From: Pseudomonadota bacterium
GTDB lineage: Bacteria; Pseudomonadota; Alphaproteobacteria; Azospirillales; Azospirillaceae
Direction of reading: 5' to 3'
Length of the DNA: 64,000 nucleotides
Assembly: GCA_023423695.1 (NCBI GenBank)
Contig: JAFAFA010000152.1
Coordinates: forward strand, 1-64,000
The notes under the pieces are model-generated. The model did not search any database, was not told the DNA's origin, and worked only from the letters and a program-made list of their open reading frames with translations. The position numbers and the translations under genes were made by a program. This document shows positions 1 to 8,753 of this stretch, piece by piece. The first letter of the stretch is position 1. Every line of letters starts with the position of its first letter.

Positions 1-488
1 GCTTCATGACCACGATCCACTCCTACACGGGTGACCAGCGGATCGTCGACACCAACCACAAGGACCTGCACCGCGCCCGCGCGGCGGCCCTGAACATGAT
101 CCCGACCTCGACCGGTGCGGCCAAGGCGGTCGGCAAGGTGCTGCCGGAGCTGAAGGGCAAGCTGGACGGCACCGCCATGCGCGTGCCTACCCCGAACGTG
201 TCGGTCGTCGACTTCAAGTTCACGTCCAAGCGGGCCACCTCGGTGGAAGAGATCACCAAGGCGATCTCCGATGCCGCCAACGGCCCGCTCAAGGGTGTGC
301 TGGCCGCCTACACCGAGGATCTGGTGTCGACCGACTTCAACCATGATCCGCACAGTTCGACCTTCGCGCTGAACGAAACCAAGGTCATTGATGGCAATTT
401 CGTGCGCGTCATGGCGTGGTATGATAACGAATGGGGATTCTCCAACCGTATGGCCGACACCGCAGTCGCCATGGCGAACGCCAAGTAA
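1..488 (+). CDS. gap: Glyceraldehyde-3-phosphate dehydrogenase, C-terminal part (cut by left edge)
   Basis: Cytosolic glycolytic enzyme that oxidises glyceraldehyde-3-phosphate to 1,3-bisphosphoglycerate with NAD(P). The frame is open from the window edge to TAA at 486-488, giving about 162 of the usual 330-340 residues. The visible part begins just after the catalytic Cys region. It contains the His-bearing HSYTGDQR segment, HKDLHRARAAA, the phosphate-site STGAAKAV and the C-terminal WYDNEWGFSNRM signature. The ATG at position 6 is internal. A small unknown gene follows 46 bp downstream. The family call is secure; whether this is the glycolytic (Gap1) or Calvin-cycle (CbbG) paralogue cannot be judged from this part. 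Confidence 0.97.
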   Translation, partial: FMTTIHSYTGDQRIVDTNHKDLHRARAAALNMIPTSTGAAKAVGKVLPELKGKLDGTAMRVPTPNVSVVDFKFTSKRATSVEEITKAISDAANGPLKGVLAAYTEDLVSTDFNHDPHSSTFALNETKVIDGNFVRVMAWYDNEWGFSNRMADTAVAMANAK

Positions 489-534
489 GCTGCGTCGAAC
501 CGATAATACCGACCCAGACCAAAGGAGCCGGACG

Positions 535-780
535 TTGAGCAAGACGATCATGTGGGCTGAAACCGACGCCAAGGGCTTCGAGTCCGAGTGCCTGTTCAAC
601 GAGGACAGCCGCCAGTACGAAGTGATGGTCTGCGCATCGGGCCGCCGACTCTGCCGGTCGGAATCCTTCCCGGCGCACTCCGATCCCATGCAGGGCATGA
701 CCGACGAGGACCGCCAGCGCGCCCTGAAATGCGCCGAACGGCTGGTCATCGAGATCGAACACGATCTGGGCGACCGCTGA
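535..780 (+). CDS. Small conserved-looking protein of unknown function (81 aa)
   Basis: I do not recognise this family. I chose the TTG start at 535 because an AAAGGAG ribosome site lies 7 bp before it; the same frame stays open further upstream but would run into gap. The product is acidic at its C-terminus (EIEHDLGDR) and starts MSKTIMWAETDAKG. It has two cysteines in the middle (VCASGRRLCRS) and a DEDRQRALKCAERL helix, with no signal peptide or membrane segment. A strong hairpin terminator follows at 801-844, so it probably ends the gap transcription unit. An ATG at 550 is the alternative start. Confidence 0.7.
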   Translation: MSKTIMWAETDAKGFESECLFNEDSRQYEVMVCASGRRLCRSESFPAHSDPMQGMTDEDRQRALKCAERLVIEIEHDLGDR

Positions 781-800
781 CGGGATTGCATCAGGACCGT

Positions 801-844
801 AATGCGACGGGCCGGCACCCTTCACGGTGCGGGCCCGTCGCATT
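801..844. terminator. Bidirectional hairpin terminator
   Basis: AATGCGACGGGCC (801-813) is an exact inverted repeat of GGCCCGTCGCATT (832-844), and a smaller CACC/GGTG stem lies in the loop. It sits between the rightward gap unit and the leftward caspase-like gene, so it can serve both. There is no clear U tract beyond a short TT. Confidence 0.75.
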
Positions 845-944
845 TCCTGCCGCCGTCTTCAGTGTGCCGGGGCCACGCCGTCGGCGCTGGCCGGCGGGGC
901 TCCGGCAGTCGGCATTCTTGCCGCCCTTCGGGGCGGATGCCGGA

Positions 945-2597
945 TCACTCCTCCTCGTCGTCGGCCGTCTCCTCCTCGGCTGGTTCGTCCAGAACGATCT
1001 CGTCATTCACGGCGTAGAGCATGCACTCCTCCTTGCCGCCGGCCTGCTCGCACTTCTCGACCGCCGCGGTGCCGGCATCCTCCTCGCTGTCGCGGTCCCA
1101 CACCGACGCCCAGCGGCCGGTCAGCGTCACGGCCAGAGCCTTGTGTCCGGCATTGCGCTGGTAGTTGACCATGCCGACCTTGCGCGTGTGCTCGCTGACG
1201 AAGGGAACGCGCGCCGGATCGAAGGGGCCGGAGCCCAGGATCTCCACCGGCATCGGGACGAAGCGCCTGCCGTCCATCATCACCACGCCATCGTCGACGG
1301 CGTAAAGGGTGCAGGGCTCCTCCGCCCTGTACTGGCAATATTGCAGGGCGCTGCGCCGGACGTCGTCAGCGGTCCGGCTGTTCGACTTGTTGGAGAAGTA
1401 GGCGTAGTTCCCCTTGGTCGAGATCGCCAGCGCCTTGGGCGACGGCAGGCCGGGATAGATGGCCAGCGCGGCGCGCGACTTGCCGCTGAGATAGGGGATC
1501 GCCTCGACATCGACCGGCTGGGCTGCGGGAGCGGCCGGTGCAGGGGCGTGGGTGGGAACCGGTGGGGCGGCCAGCGCGGCGACCGACACCGGCGCCCGTT
1601 CCGCCGTGGCGGCTGCGCCCGCCGTGCCGCCAAGTTCGGCGACCCGCGCCTCGGCAATCGCTGTGAAGGTGCCCTGCGGGAACTGCTTCAGATAGGCTTC
1701 GAACAGCCCGCGGTTGGAACTGCCCTTGATGCTGTCCCAGAACAGCAGTTCCTTGTCGGCTCCCGCGGCGGCGGGCGCCTCGGTTGGCGGCTGGGTCACC
1801 ACCGTCGTCGGCCCCAGGAAATAGAAGCGGCCTTCGATGGGGGAGGCCGACACCCACGGCTGCTGGACGCCGCCAGTGTTGCGCTTGACCGTGATGCCGA
1901 CATCGTTGAAGACGTCGAACACGGTCTCCCCCGGCTTCAGCAGGGCCTTCGACAAGGCTTCGGTGTAGGGGCTGTTCGATCCGGTGCCGTCGGCCGCCAC
2001 CGCGCCCGGCTGGGTCGCATAGGCGATGATCGTGCCGGCCGGCGCCTGCATCTGCGCCAGTCCGGGCGACGCGGCGCGCAGGCCGCGACCGCCGAAGGGA
2101 TTGTTGCGGCAGGCGTCCAGGATGACGATGTTCATCCGGCTTTCCGCCAGTGCCATCTCGTCCAGCACCATGGCGATGTCGATCAGTTCATAGCGGACGT
2201 CCGCCTCCTTCTCCAGATTGGCGGAGACCGGCAGCAGGTAATTGGTGCCGCGCGCCTGCATGCCGTGCCCGGCATAGAAGAACAGCCCGACATCCGCCCC
2301 GGCCAGCCTGGCGCCGAAGCTGCGGATCGCCCGCTCGGTGCCCGCCCGGTCCAGATCGATCTGCGGCGCCCCGCCGACCAGTTCGAACCCGGCCGTGCGC
2401 AGGGAGTCGGCCATCGCCTTGGCGTCATTGGCCGGGTTGGGCAGCCGCGGCGCATGCTGATAGGTGCTGTTGCCCAGGATCAGCGCCACCCGCCGCTCCT
2501 TTTCCGCCGACCAGCATGGCCCGGACACCCAGACGATTAGGGACAGGGCCAGCGACAAGGCCAGCGCGGGAGTGCGTCCCAGGGTGCTCACAGCCAT
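945..2597 (-). CDS. Secreted caspase-like (peptidase C14) protein with two C-terminal DUF4189-like repeats
   Basis: A 550-residue protein starting MAVSTLGRTP with a hydrophobic signal segment at about 10-30, so probably periplasmic or exported. The caspase fold follows: RVALILGNSTYQHAPRLPNPANDA (about 36-60), catalytic His111 in FFYAGHGMQ and catalytic Cys163 in ILDACRNNPF. After a low-complexity Ala/Pro linker come two copies of a KALAxxxxG...C...C-LYAV(D/N)D unit resembling DUF4189, then an acidic tail (EEETADDEEE). The start at 2597 follows an AAGGAAA site; the frame stays open upstream but that part is antisense to other genes. The fold and catalytic pair are clear; substrate and role are unknown. 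Confidence 0.85.
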   Translation of the reverse strand: MAVSTLGRTPALALSLALSLIVWVSGPCWSAEKERRVALILGNSTYQHAPRLPNPANDAKAMADSLRTAGFELVGGAPQIDLDRAGTERAIRSFGARLAGADVGLFFYAGHGMQARGTNYLLPVSANLEKEADVRYELIDIAMVLDEMALAESRMNIVILDACRNNPFGGRGLRAASPGLAQMQAPAGTIIAYATQPGAVAADGTGSNSPYTEALSKALLKPGETVFDVFNDVGITVKRNTGGVQQPWVSASPIEGRFYFLGPTTVVTQPPTEAPAAAGADKELLFWDSIKGSSNRGLFEAYLKQFPQGTFTAIAEARVAELGGTAGAAATAERAPVSVAALAAPPVPTHAPAPAAPAAQPVDVEAIPYLSGKSRAALAIYPGLPSPKALAISTKGNYAYFSNKSNSRTADDVRRSALQYCQYRAEEPCTLYAVDDGVVMMDGRRFVPMPVEILGSGPFDPARVPFVSEHTRKVGMVNYQRNAGHKALAVTLTGRWASVWDRDSEEDAGTAAVEKCEQAGGKEECMLYAVNDEIVLDEPAEEETADDEEE

Positions 2598-2692
2598 TTT
2601 CCTTCGGATCGGAAGCGTCGCGGCCACTCTGCCCAGGCAATGCTTGCGCTTGCAAGACCGGCGATACCCCGAAGGATCTATGCTGCTCCCCC

Positions 2693-3196
2693 TTAAACGT
2701 AGGCGATCAGCCGCCCGGCCGCCAGAACCGCGACCCACAGCAGCAGCGAGGCCGCACCGGCCACGCGCGCCGCCGTCGGTGGCCGCCCTCCCCCGCCCCA
2801 ATCGAGGATCCGCCGCCCGGCGCCGCGATGGAACAGCGCGATGTTGGCAAGCGCGACGATCAGAAGCCCCATCTTGACGAGGAAGGCCGGATTGCCGGCC
2901 AGCGCGGTCGCCTCGCTGATGAACAGCAGCATCCCGGTCGGCACCGCCAGGACGAAGCCGACGACCGCCACCGGCAGCAACAGGCGCGACAGCGCCTCGG
3001 CCGGCAGGCGGGCGTGCAGGCCCATCAACCGCAGATCGAAGGCCGCGATCGCTCCGACCAGCAACGCCAGCCCCAGGATGTGCAGCACCTCGACCAGCGG
3101 ATAGAGCCAGAGCGAACCGCGCAGCGCCTCGCCAAGGCCGGAGGTCTCCAGCGCCACCAGCCAGCCGGGTCCGGTCGGGCCCTGGCTGTGGTCCAT
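2693..3196 (-). CDS. DUF6644-like integral membrane protein
   Basis: A 167-residue protein with about four hydrophobic helices, for example LVEVLHILGLALLVGAIAAFDLRLMG and LLPVAVVGFVLAVPTGMLLFISEA. The His in the first helix and the overall pattern resemble small membrane proteins annotated as DUF6644. Its ATG (3194-3196) overlaps the TGA of the DUF6152 gene (3196-3198), so the two are translationally coupled. The pair may bind a metal or haem in the membrane, which is inference from the conserved-type His and the partner's His-rich start. Function is not established. Confidence 0.7.
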   Translation of the reverse strand: MDHSQGPTGPGWLVALETSGLGEALRGSLWLYPLVEVLHILGLALLVGAIAAFDLRLMGLHARLPAEALSRLLLPVAVVGFVLAVPTGMLLFISEATALAGNPAFLVKMGLLIVALANIALFHRGAGRRILDWGGGGRPPTAARVAGAASLLLWVAVLAAGRLIAYV

Positions 3197-3579
3197 CAGC
3201 GCAGCTCGACGGTCTGGCCGCCGGCGGTGATGCGTTCCGCCCGCAGTTCCGCCGGTTCGGACTTGTGGGCATAGCCGACCACCGTCACCGTCTGGCCGGG
3301 CTTGATCGTCCCGTCCGGCAGGCCGCGCGCGGTCATGCGGCCGGGCGGCGCCAGCACCACGTGCCACAGCTTGCCGTCCGATTGCAGGTTCAGCATGGCG
3401 TGCGGGTTGCTGAAGGCGAACTGCTCCACCGTGCCGGTCAGGGTCAGCGTCTTGTCGGCGTCATAACCGCCCCAGCCATGATGGGCCATCGCCGGCAGCG
3501 CCACCGCCGCAATAGCGGCTGCAAAGCTTGCGGCAACAATCACACGGGATCGGGTGTTGAGCAGGCGGCTGCGGACCAT
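3196..3579 (-). CDS. DUF6152-like periplasmic protein
   Basis: A 127-residue protein starting MVRSRLLNTRSRV. A signal peptide ends near ALPAMA, and the mature protein starts HHGWGGYDADKTLTLTGTV, the typical opening of DUF6152 proteins. The rest is predicted beta-rich (an OB-like barrel with GQTVTVVGYAHKS). It is first in a two-gene unit with the DUF6644 gene and divergent from the histidine phosphatase gene. The two N-terminal His of the mature protein could be a metal site. Molecular function is unknown. Confidence 0.75.
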   Translation of the reverse strand: MVRSRLLNTRSRVIVAASFAAAIAAVALPAMAHHGWGGYDADKTLTLTGTVEQFAFSNPHAMLNLQSDGKLWHVVLAPPGRMTARGLPDGTIKPGQTVTVVGYAHKSEPAELRAERITAGGQTVELR

Positions 3580-3680
3580 GGTGACGCACTCCCTCTCATC
3601 AGGCATCCTCGCCACACATGGGGTGGGCCGCCCTCCCGGCAAGTGGGAGGCAGGGAACCGCACCGCCAACGGAGATGCCG

Positions 3681-4259
3681 ATGTCCGTCCCGATGCCTGC
3701 CCTGGGCCGCCGCACCCTGATCGCTCTGTCCGCCGCCCTGTCGCTTGCGGCATTGGGCGGTACGCTTCCCGCCGCCGCCGTGGAGACCGCCGGTCTCGTC
3801 GTGCTGATGCGCCATGCGGAGGCTCCGGGTACCGGCGACCCGCCCGGATTCACGCTGGACGACTGCGCGACCCAGCGCACTCTCAACGACGACGGCCGCG
3901 CCCAGGCCAAGCGCATCGGCGAGCGGCTGCGGCAACTCGGCATCGCCAAGGCCCGCGTGCTGTCCAGCCAATGGTGCCGCTGCCTGGAAACCGCGCGGCT
4001 GCTGGACCTTGGTCCGGTCAAGGAGATGTCCGCCCTCAACTCCTTTATCGGTAGGCCGGAGGAGGAGAAGGACAGGATCACCGAACTGCGCCAGTTCCTG
4101 GCCGACCTGCCGCGCGACGGCCAGCCGGTCGTGCTGGTGACGCATCAGGTCACCGTCACCGCGCTGACCGGCATTTTCCCGGCATCGGGCGAGGCGGTCC
4201 TGCTGCGGGCGAACGGCACCCCCAACCCCGACCAACTCGACCGCCCGCCGACCCGCTGA
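3681..4259 (+). CDS. Exported histidine phosphatase family protein
   Basis: Belongs to the phosphoglycerate-mutase-like histidine phosphatases. The protein starts MSVPMPALGRRTL with a twin-arginine-like and hydrophobic leader (ALSAALSLAALGG), so it acts outside the cytoplasm. The catalytic RHA motif is LMRHAEAPG (His45) and the second catalytic His is in VLVTHQVTV near the C-terminus. Length (192 aa) is normal for the SixA/Ais-like branch. I chose 3681 over the ATG at 3675 because the GGAG at 3671-3674 is correctly spaced only for 3681. The substrate is not predictable. Confidence 0.85.
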   Translation: MSVPMPALGRRTLIALSAALSLAALGGTLPAAAVETAGLVVLMRHAEAPGTGDPPGFTLDDCATQRTLNDDGRAQAKRIGERLRQLGIAKARVLSSQWCRCLETARLLDLGPVKEMSALNSFIGRPEEEKDRITELRQFLADLPRDGQPVVLVTHQVTVTALTGIFPASGEAVLLRANGTPNPDQLDRPPTR

Positions 4260-4398
4260 GGAGGGCTCCAGGCGCAAAGTGTCGGACCTGAACATTTGCG
4301 CCGTTGACCGGAACGAACGCCTCGGTCTGGATAGGCCGCTTCGGGTGACACCCAGCCGCACGCGGGGTCACCGGCGGTAGAGGCCAGGGAAAAGGAAA

Positions 4399-5082
4399 AT
4401 GTTCGGTACTCGGACCATCGCATTCCACATGTCCAGTCCAGCGATGGACAGGGCATGGCATCATCTATACAGGAATGCCGTCTCTCTAATATTCGTCGTC
4501 GTCGGATTTGGTCTCGCAGGATGTTCGACGGCACAGGTCACCACGCCCGCCCGCTCCGCCACCGAACAGCTCCTGATCTCCACCGCCGCGGATCAGGCGG
4601 CGGAGCGTCTGGCCGGGCGGCTGGCGGTGAAGGGCAGCGTCTATATCGATGCCAGCGGCGTCGAAGGCTACGACACCAAATATGCCGTCTTCGCCGTCCG
4701 CGACGCCCTGTTGCGCCATGGTGCCGCCATGGCCCAGACGCGCGACGCCGCGGCGACCGTCGTCGAACTGCGGGTCGGCGCCCTGTCGGTGGACAGCGAA
4801 AGCTCGCTTCTCGGCATTCCCAGCATCAACATCCCGATGCCGATCAGCGGCACCTCCTCCACCCCCGAGATCTCGCTGTTCAAGAAGGAGCTGACGCAGG
4901 GCGTCGCCAAGATCGCTGCCACCGCCTACGATAAGAACACCGGAGAACTGGTCTCCTCCAGCGGGCCGCAATACGGCTTCTCCAACCGGGCGGAGTGGGT
5001 GCTGCTGCTGATGCTGAGTTGGAACACCAACGATCTTCTGCCGCCCGACACCCGTCCCGACCCGAAGCCCTGGGACGACTGA
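4399..5082 (+). CDS. Lipoprotein of DUF6655 type
   Basis: A 227-residue protein with a lipobox FGLAGC (Cys42) after a long positively charged n-region and a hydrophobic segment, so it is probably anchored in the inner or outer membrane. The mature part has an alternating alpha/beta pattern and a C-terminal WVLLLMLSWNTND hydrophobic stretch. An AAAGGAA site precedes the ATG at 4399; an internal ATG at 4444 would give a more usual lipoprotein leader. It converges with the siderophore ATPase gene, leaving a single base between the stop codons. Function unknown. Confidence 0.75.
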   Translation: MFGTRTIAFHMSSPAMDRAWHHLYRNAVSLIFVVVGFGLAGCSTAQVTTPARSATEQLLISTAADQAAERLAGRLAVKGSVYIDASGVEGYDTKYAVFAVRDALLRHGAAMAQTRDAAATVVELRVGALSVDSESSLLGIPSINIPMPISGTSSTPEISLFKKELTQGVAKIAATAYDKNTGELVSSSGPQYGFSNRAEWVLLLMLSWNTNDLLPPDTRPDPKPWDD

Positions 5083-5083
5083 G

Positions 5084-5842
5084 TCAGCGGAAATACAGCG
5101 CCACGCGCTTGCCGTCGATCTCGTGGATATCGGCCTCCACGCCATAGACGTCGCGGATGACGTGGGGGGTGATGATGTCCTCCGGCGGGCCCTGATGCGC
5201 GATGCGGCCGTTGCGCATCGCCACGATCCGGTCGGAATAGCAGGAGGCGAAGTTGATGTCGTGCAGCACCAGGATGATGGTCTTGCGGAACTCGTCGGCG
5301 GTGCGGCGGAACAGCTTCATCATCGCCACCGCATGCTTGACGTCCAGATTGTTCAGCGGCTCGTCCAGCAGGACATAGTCGGTGTCCTGGCACAGCACCA
5401 TGGCGATGAAGGCGCGCTGGCGCTGCCCACCCGACAGCTCGTCCAGGAAGCGGTGGGCGACCGCTTCCAGTTCCAGATAGCGGATCACCCGCTCGATATG
5501 GCCCCGGTCCTCCACAGTCAGCCGCCCCTTGCTGTGGGGATAGCGGCCGAAGGCGATCAGGTCGCGCACGGTCAGCCGCGCCGTCATCTGGTTGTCCTGC
5601 CGCAGGATCGACAGGTGCCGCGCCAGCACGTCGCCGGGCGTCGTCGTGACGTCCATGCCCTCCACCGTCACCGTACCGGCAGGCACCGGCAGCAGGCGGC
5701 TGATCATCGACAGCAGGGTCGATTTGCCGGCCCCGTTCGCCCCGATCAGCGAGATCACGCCGCCGGCCGGCAGCGTGATCGACACGTCGTCCACCACCAC
5801 GGTTTCGCCGTAGGACTTGCTGGCATTCCGGACCTCGATCAT
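5084..5842 (-). CDS. Siderophore ABC transporter ATP-binding protein
   Basis: A 252-residue cytoplasmic ATPase of the FecE/CeuD/YclP group that powers ferric-siderophore uptake. Visible motifs are Walker A GANGAGKST (about 32-40), the Q-loop RQDNQ, signature LSGGQRQRA, Walker B YVLLDEPLNNLD and the switch His in LVLHDINFA. It is the last gene of a four-gene unit; its ATG at 5840-5842 overlaps the permease stop by 4 bp. The order (binding protein, permease, permease, ATPase) matches CeuBCDE, VctPDGC and YclNOPQ-type systems for catecholate siderophores. The substrate is inferred. Confidence 0.92.
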   Translation of the reverse strand: MIEVRNASKSYGETVVVDDVSITLPAGGVISLIGANGAGKSTLLSMISRLLPVPAGTVTVEGMDVTTTPGDVLARHLSILRQDNQMTARLTVRDLIAFGRYPHSKGRLTVEDRGHIERVIRYLELEAVAHRFLDELSGGQRQRAFIAMVLCQDTDYVLLDEPLNNLDVKHAVAMMKLFRRTADEFRKTIILVLHDINFASCYSDRIVAMRNGRIAHQGPPEDIITPHVIRDVYGVEADIHEIDGKRVALYFR

Positions 5843-6807
5843 CGGGCCGCTCTCCGCACAAGGATGATCAGGAAGACGATTCCGCCCAGGAACTCGATGA
5901 CGATGCTGAGCGCGCCGTTGAAGCCCAGCAGCCGTTCCAGGACGAGTTGGCCGCTCATCAGCACCAGGATGGCGATCAGCGCCGCCACCGGCAGGATCAG
6001 CCGGTGGCGGTGCGTGTCGACCAGCAGATAGGCCAGATTGGCGACCAGCAGGCCGAAGAAGGTGACCGGGCCGACCAGCGCGGTGGAGACGGCGACCAGC
6101 ACCGACACCATCACCAGCACCCGCATCACCTCGCGCCGGTGGTCGACGCCCAGGTTGATGGCGGCGTCCCGCCCCAGCGCCAGAACGTCCAGCACGCCGG
6201 CCTTGCGCCACACCGCCACCGACACCGCCAGCACGACCAGCGCCGACACAGCCAGAAGCTGGCCGTCCACCCGGTTGAAGCTGGCGAACATGCGGTCCTG
6301 CACCACCAGGAACTCGTTGGGGTCGATCACGCGGTACAGGAAGCTGGTGAGGCTGCGGAACAGCACGCCGAAGACGATGCCGACCAGCATCAGCAGGTGA
6401 AGCCCGCGCAGACTTCCCGAAAACAGCCAACGATAGAGCAGCCAGGAAAAGGCCACCATCGCCGCGACCTCGATCCCGAAGCGCAGCCGCGGGTCGACGG
6501 CCGCCACCGCGGCGGATCCCAGCTGGAACACCAGAACCGTCTGGATCAGCCGGTAGAGGGCGTCGAACCCCATGATCGACGGGGTCAGGATCCGGTTGTT
6601 GGTGATGGTCTGGAACAGCACGGTGGACATGGCGATGGCATAGCCGACCAGCACCATCGCCGCGACCTTGGTGCCGCGGAAAGTCAGGATGAAGCTCCAG
6701 CTTCCCTTGGCGCCGACGGTCAGGAACAGGACGATGGACGCGGCCGCCAGCCCGCCGAGGCCTGCGATCAGGGCGGCCGGAGGCAGCGAACGGCGATCAG
6801 GCGGCAT
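5839..6807 (-). CDS. Iron-siderophore ABC transporter permease (FecCD family), second subunit
   Basis: A 322-residue inner-membrane permease with about nine to ten hydrophobic helices. The FecCD signature appears as ITNNRILTPSIMGFDALYRLIQ, and the C-terminal coupling part as VGPVTFFGLLVANLAYLL. It resembles CeuC/VctG/YclO more than FecD because the usual NPLA(D/E)P loop is replaced by NNRILTP. Its start overlaps the preceding permease by 11 bp and its end overlaps the ATPase by 4 bp, so all are translated together. Confidence 0.9.
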   Translation of the reverse strand: MPPDRRSLPPAALIAGLGGLAAASIVLFLTVGAKGSWSFILTFRGTKVAAMVLVGYAIAMSTVLFQTITNNRILTPSIMGFDALYRLIQTVLVFQLGSAAVAAVDPRLRFGIEVAAMVAFSWLLYRWLFSGSLRGLHLLMLVGIVFGVLFRSLTSFLYRVIDPNEFLVVQDRMFASFNRVDGQLLAVSALVVLAVSVAVWRKAGVLDVLALGRDAAINLGVDHRREVMRVLVMVSVLVAVSTALVGPVTFFGLLVANLAYLLVDTHRHRLILPVAALIAILVLMSGQLVLERLLGFNGALSIVIEFLGGIVFLIILVRRAAR

Positions 6808-7756
6808 GGCGGTTCTTCCGCAGCAGCAGGTAAAGGAAGATCGCGCTGCCGACGATGCCCATGGTCGTGCCGATCGGGATCTCGTAGGGGCGGATCACCA
6901 GCCGGCCGGCGATGTCGCAGGCCAGCACCAGCCCGGCCCCGAACAGCGCCACCCAGGGCAGCGAGAGGCGCATGTTGTCGCCCCGCATCAGGCTGATCAG
7001 ATTGGGCACGATCAGGCCCAGGAACGGGATCATGCCGCAGGTGGCGATCACCGCCGCCGTCACCAGGGACACGATGACCAGCCCGAGCGACACCACGCGC
7101 CGGTGGTTCAGGCCCAGGTTGGTGGTGAAATCCTCCCCCAGCCCGGCGACGGTGAAGCGGTCGGCCGCGGCATAGGCGACGGCAGTCAGCACGGCGCCGA
7201 TCCACAGCAGTTCGTAGCGCCCGCGCAGCACGCCGGAGAAATCGCCGGTCTCCCACGCCCGCACCGACTGCAGCATGTCGGTGCGGTAGGCGACGAACTC
7301 CGTCGATGCGGTGATGACGGCTCCGAGCATGATGCCGACCAGCGGCACGATCAGCGGCGAGCGCAGCGGCATTCGACGCAGGATGCCCAGGAACAGCGCG
7401 GTTCCGGCCAGCGCGCAGACGCCCGCCACCAGCATCCTGCCCAGCATCGGGGTTTCCGGCGCCAGCAGCGTCACCATCAGCATGCCGAACACCGCCGATT
7501 CCGCGGTCCCGGCGGTGGACGGCTCCACGAACCTGTTGCGGGCGAGCATCTGCAGGATCAGGCCCGACACCGCCATGCCGGCCCCGGCAAGGACCAGGGC
7601 AAGCGTGCGCGGGATGCGGCTGACCAGCAGCACCTGCGCCGCCTCGTCCGAACTGCCGCTTAGGATCGTGCCGATGGTCACGTCGCTGACGCCGACGAAC
7701 AGGCTGGCTGCCGCCAGCGCGATGACGCCGGCGGCAGCCAGGACAAGCCCCCTCAT
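6797..7756 (-). CDS. Iron-siderophore ABC transporter permease (FecCD family), first subunit
   Basis: A 319-residue permease with the FecCD pattern: SRIPRTLALVLAGAGMAVSGLILQ, ARNRFVEPSTAGTAESA (loop equivalent of NPLAEP) and MIPFLGLIVPNLISLMRGDNMR near the C-terminus. It resembles CeuB/VctD/YclN. It lies 43 bp after the binding-protein gene and overlaps the next permease by 11 bp. The heterodimer with the neighbouring permease should form the inner-membrane channel of the importer. Confidence 0.9.
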   Translation of the reverse strand: MRGLVLAAAGVIALAAASLFVGVSDVTIGTILSGSSDEAAQVLLVSRIPRTLALVLAGAGMAVSGLILQMLARNRFVEPSTAGTAESAVFGMLMVTLLAPETPMLGRMLVAGVCALAGTALFLGILRRMPLRSPLIVPLVGIMLGAVITASTEFVAYRTDMLQSVRAWETGDFSGVLRGRYELLWIGAVLTAVAYAAADRFTVAGLGEDFTTNLGLNHRRVVSLGLVIVSLVTAAVIATCGMIPFLGLIVPNLISLMRGDNMRLSLPWVALFGAGLVLACDIAGRLVIRPYEIPIGTTMGIVGSAIFLYLLLRKNRHAA

Positions 7757-7799
7757 GCCGGCGACCCACCGCCGGCAGCGTTGGCGAAGGCGGACATCG

Positions 7800-8753
7800 T
7801 CACGCCTTTCCCGTCAGGGCCGCCTTGATGTCGTCGGCATCCTGCTGCATGGCGGTCAGCCCGCCGCCGATCAGATACCAATTCGCCGCGTTCAGATAGA
7901 CCACCTGTCTCTTCTGCCATGCCGTGGTCCGGCGCACGATCTCGTTGTCCAGCAGCTGCTTGGCCGACTGGCCCTCCCGCCCGATGGCGGAATCGCGGTC
8001 GAGCACGAACAGCCAATCCGGGTTGGTCTGCAGGATGAACTCGAAGTTGATCGCCTGCCCGTGGTTGGAGGTGTCGAGCTTCTCCGCCGCCGGCACCACG
8101 CCATATTCGGTGTGGAGAACGCCGAAGCGCGACCCCGGACCATAGGCGCTGATCTTGCCGCCGGTGGTCAGGATCAGCAGGCCCTTGCCCGCCCCCGCTG
8201 TGATCGACTTCACCTCGGCGACCGATGCGCGCAGCGTGTCGGCGCGGGTCTTCACCTCGGCGCTCTTGCCGAAGATGCGGCCCAGGATTCCGGCATTCTC
8301 CAGCGCGCTGTCGAAGAAGCGCTCGGGCTTCACCGTCAGGTCGATGGTGGGGGCGATGGCCGACAGTTCGGCGTATTTCGGAGCGGACCGGCCGCCCACG
8401 ATGATCAGGTCGGGTTGGGCGGCGTTCACCGCCTCGTAATCCGGTTCGAACAGCGTGCCGATCCTGGCATAGCCGGGGCCGTCATACTTGGCGAGGTAAG
8501 CCGGCTTCAACTGGGTCGGAACCCCCGTCACCGGAACGCCCAACGTATCCAGCGTGTCGAGCGACGCCATGTCGAAGCACAGCACCTTGTTCACCGTCTT
8601 GGGCAGCTTCGTCTCACCCTGGGAATGGCGGATGGTGCCGGCGGCGGCAGTCTGCCCGAAGGCCACCCGTGGCATCAGGACGGGCGCCAAGCCGGAAACC
8701 CCGATCGCCAGACCTGCCGTCAACAGATCCCTGCGGCGCGTCACGATGGTCAT
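7800..8753 (-). CDS. Siderophore ABC transporter periplasmic binding protein
   Basis: A 317-residue protein of the FatB/CeuE/YclQ class. The leader MTIVTRRRDLLTAGLAIG resembles a Tat signal. The mature part shows the helical-backbone binding fold, including VLCFDMASLDTLDTLGVPVTG, FEPDYEAVNAAQPDLIIVGGRSA and the C-terminal AANWYLIGGGLTAM, typical of catecholate or petrobactin-type binding proteins. I chose 8753 because a GGGAG site lies 5 bp before it. It is the first gene of the leftward importer unit, with a Fur-like sequence about 130 bp upstream. Confidence 0.9.
   Translation of the reverse strand: MTIVTRRRDLLTAGLAIGVSGLAPVLMPRVAFGQTAAAGTIRHSQGETKLPKTVNKVLCFDMASLDTLDTLGVPVTGVPTQLKPAYLAKYDGPGYARIGTLFEPDYEAVNAAQPDLIIVGGRSAPKYAELSAIAPTIDLTVKPERFFDSALENAGILGRIFGKSAEVKTRADTLRASVAEVKSITAGAGKGLLILTTGGKISAYGPGSRFGVLHTEYGVVPAAEKLDTSNHGQAINFEFILQTNPDWLFVLDRDSAIGREGQSAKQLLDNEIVRRTTAWQKRQVVYLNAANWYLIGGGLTAMQQDADDIKAALTGKA

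Noticed and set aside
588..2540. A long open frame of 650 codons on the plus strand
   Set aside because: It is antisense to the caspase-like gene, rich in Arg/Gly/Pro, has no recognisable motif or ribosome site, and is typical of high-GC shadow frames. The minus-strand caspase motifs are decisive.
2598..3272. N-terminal extension of the caspase-like frame to 775 codons
   Set aside because: The extension is out of frame with the DUF6644 gene and overlaps it on the same strand; the signal segment and ribosome site support the start at 2597.
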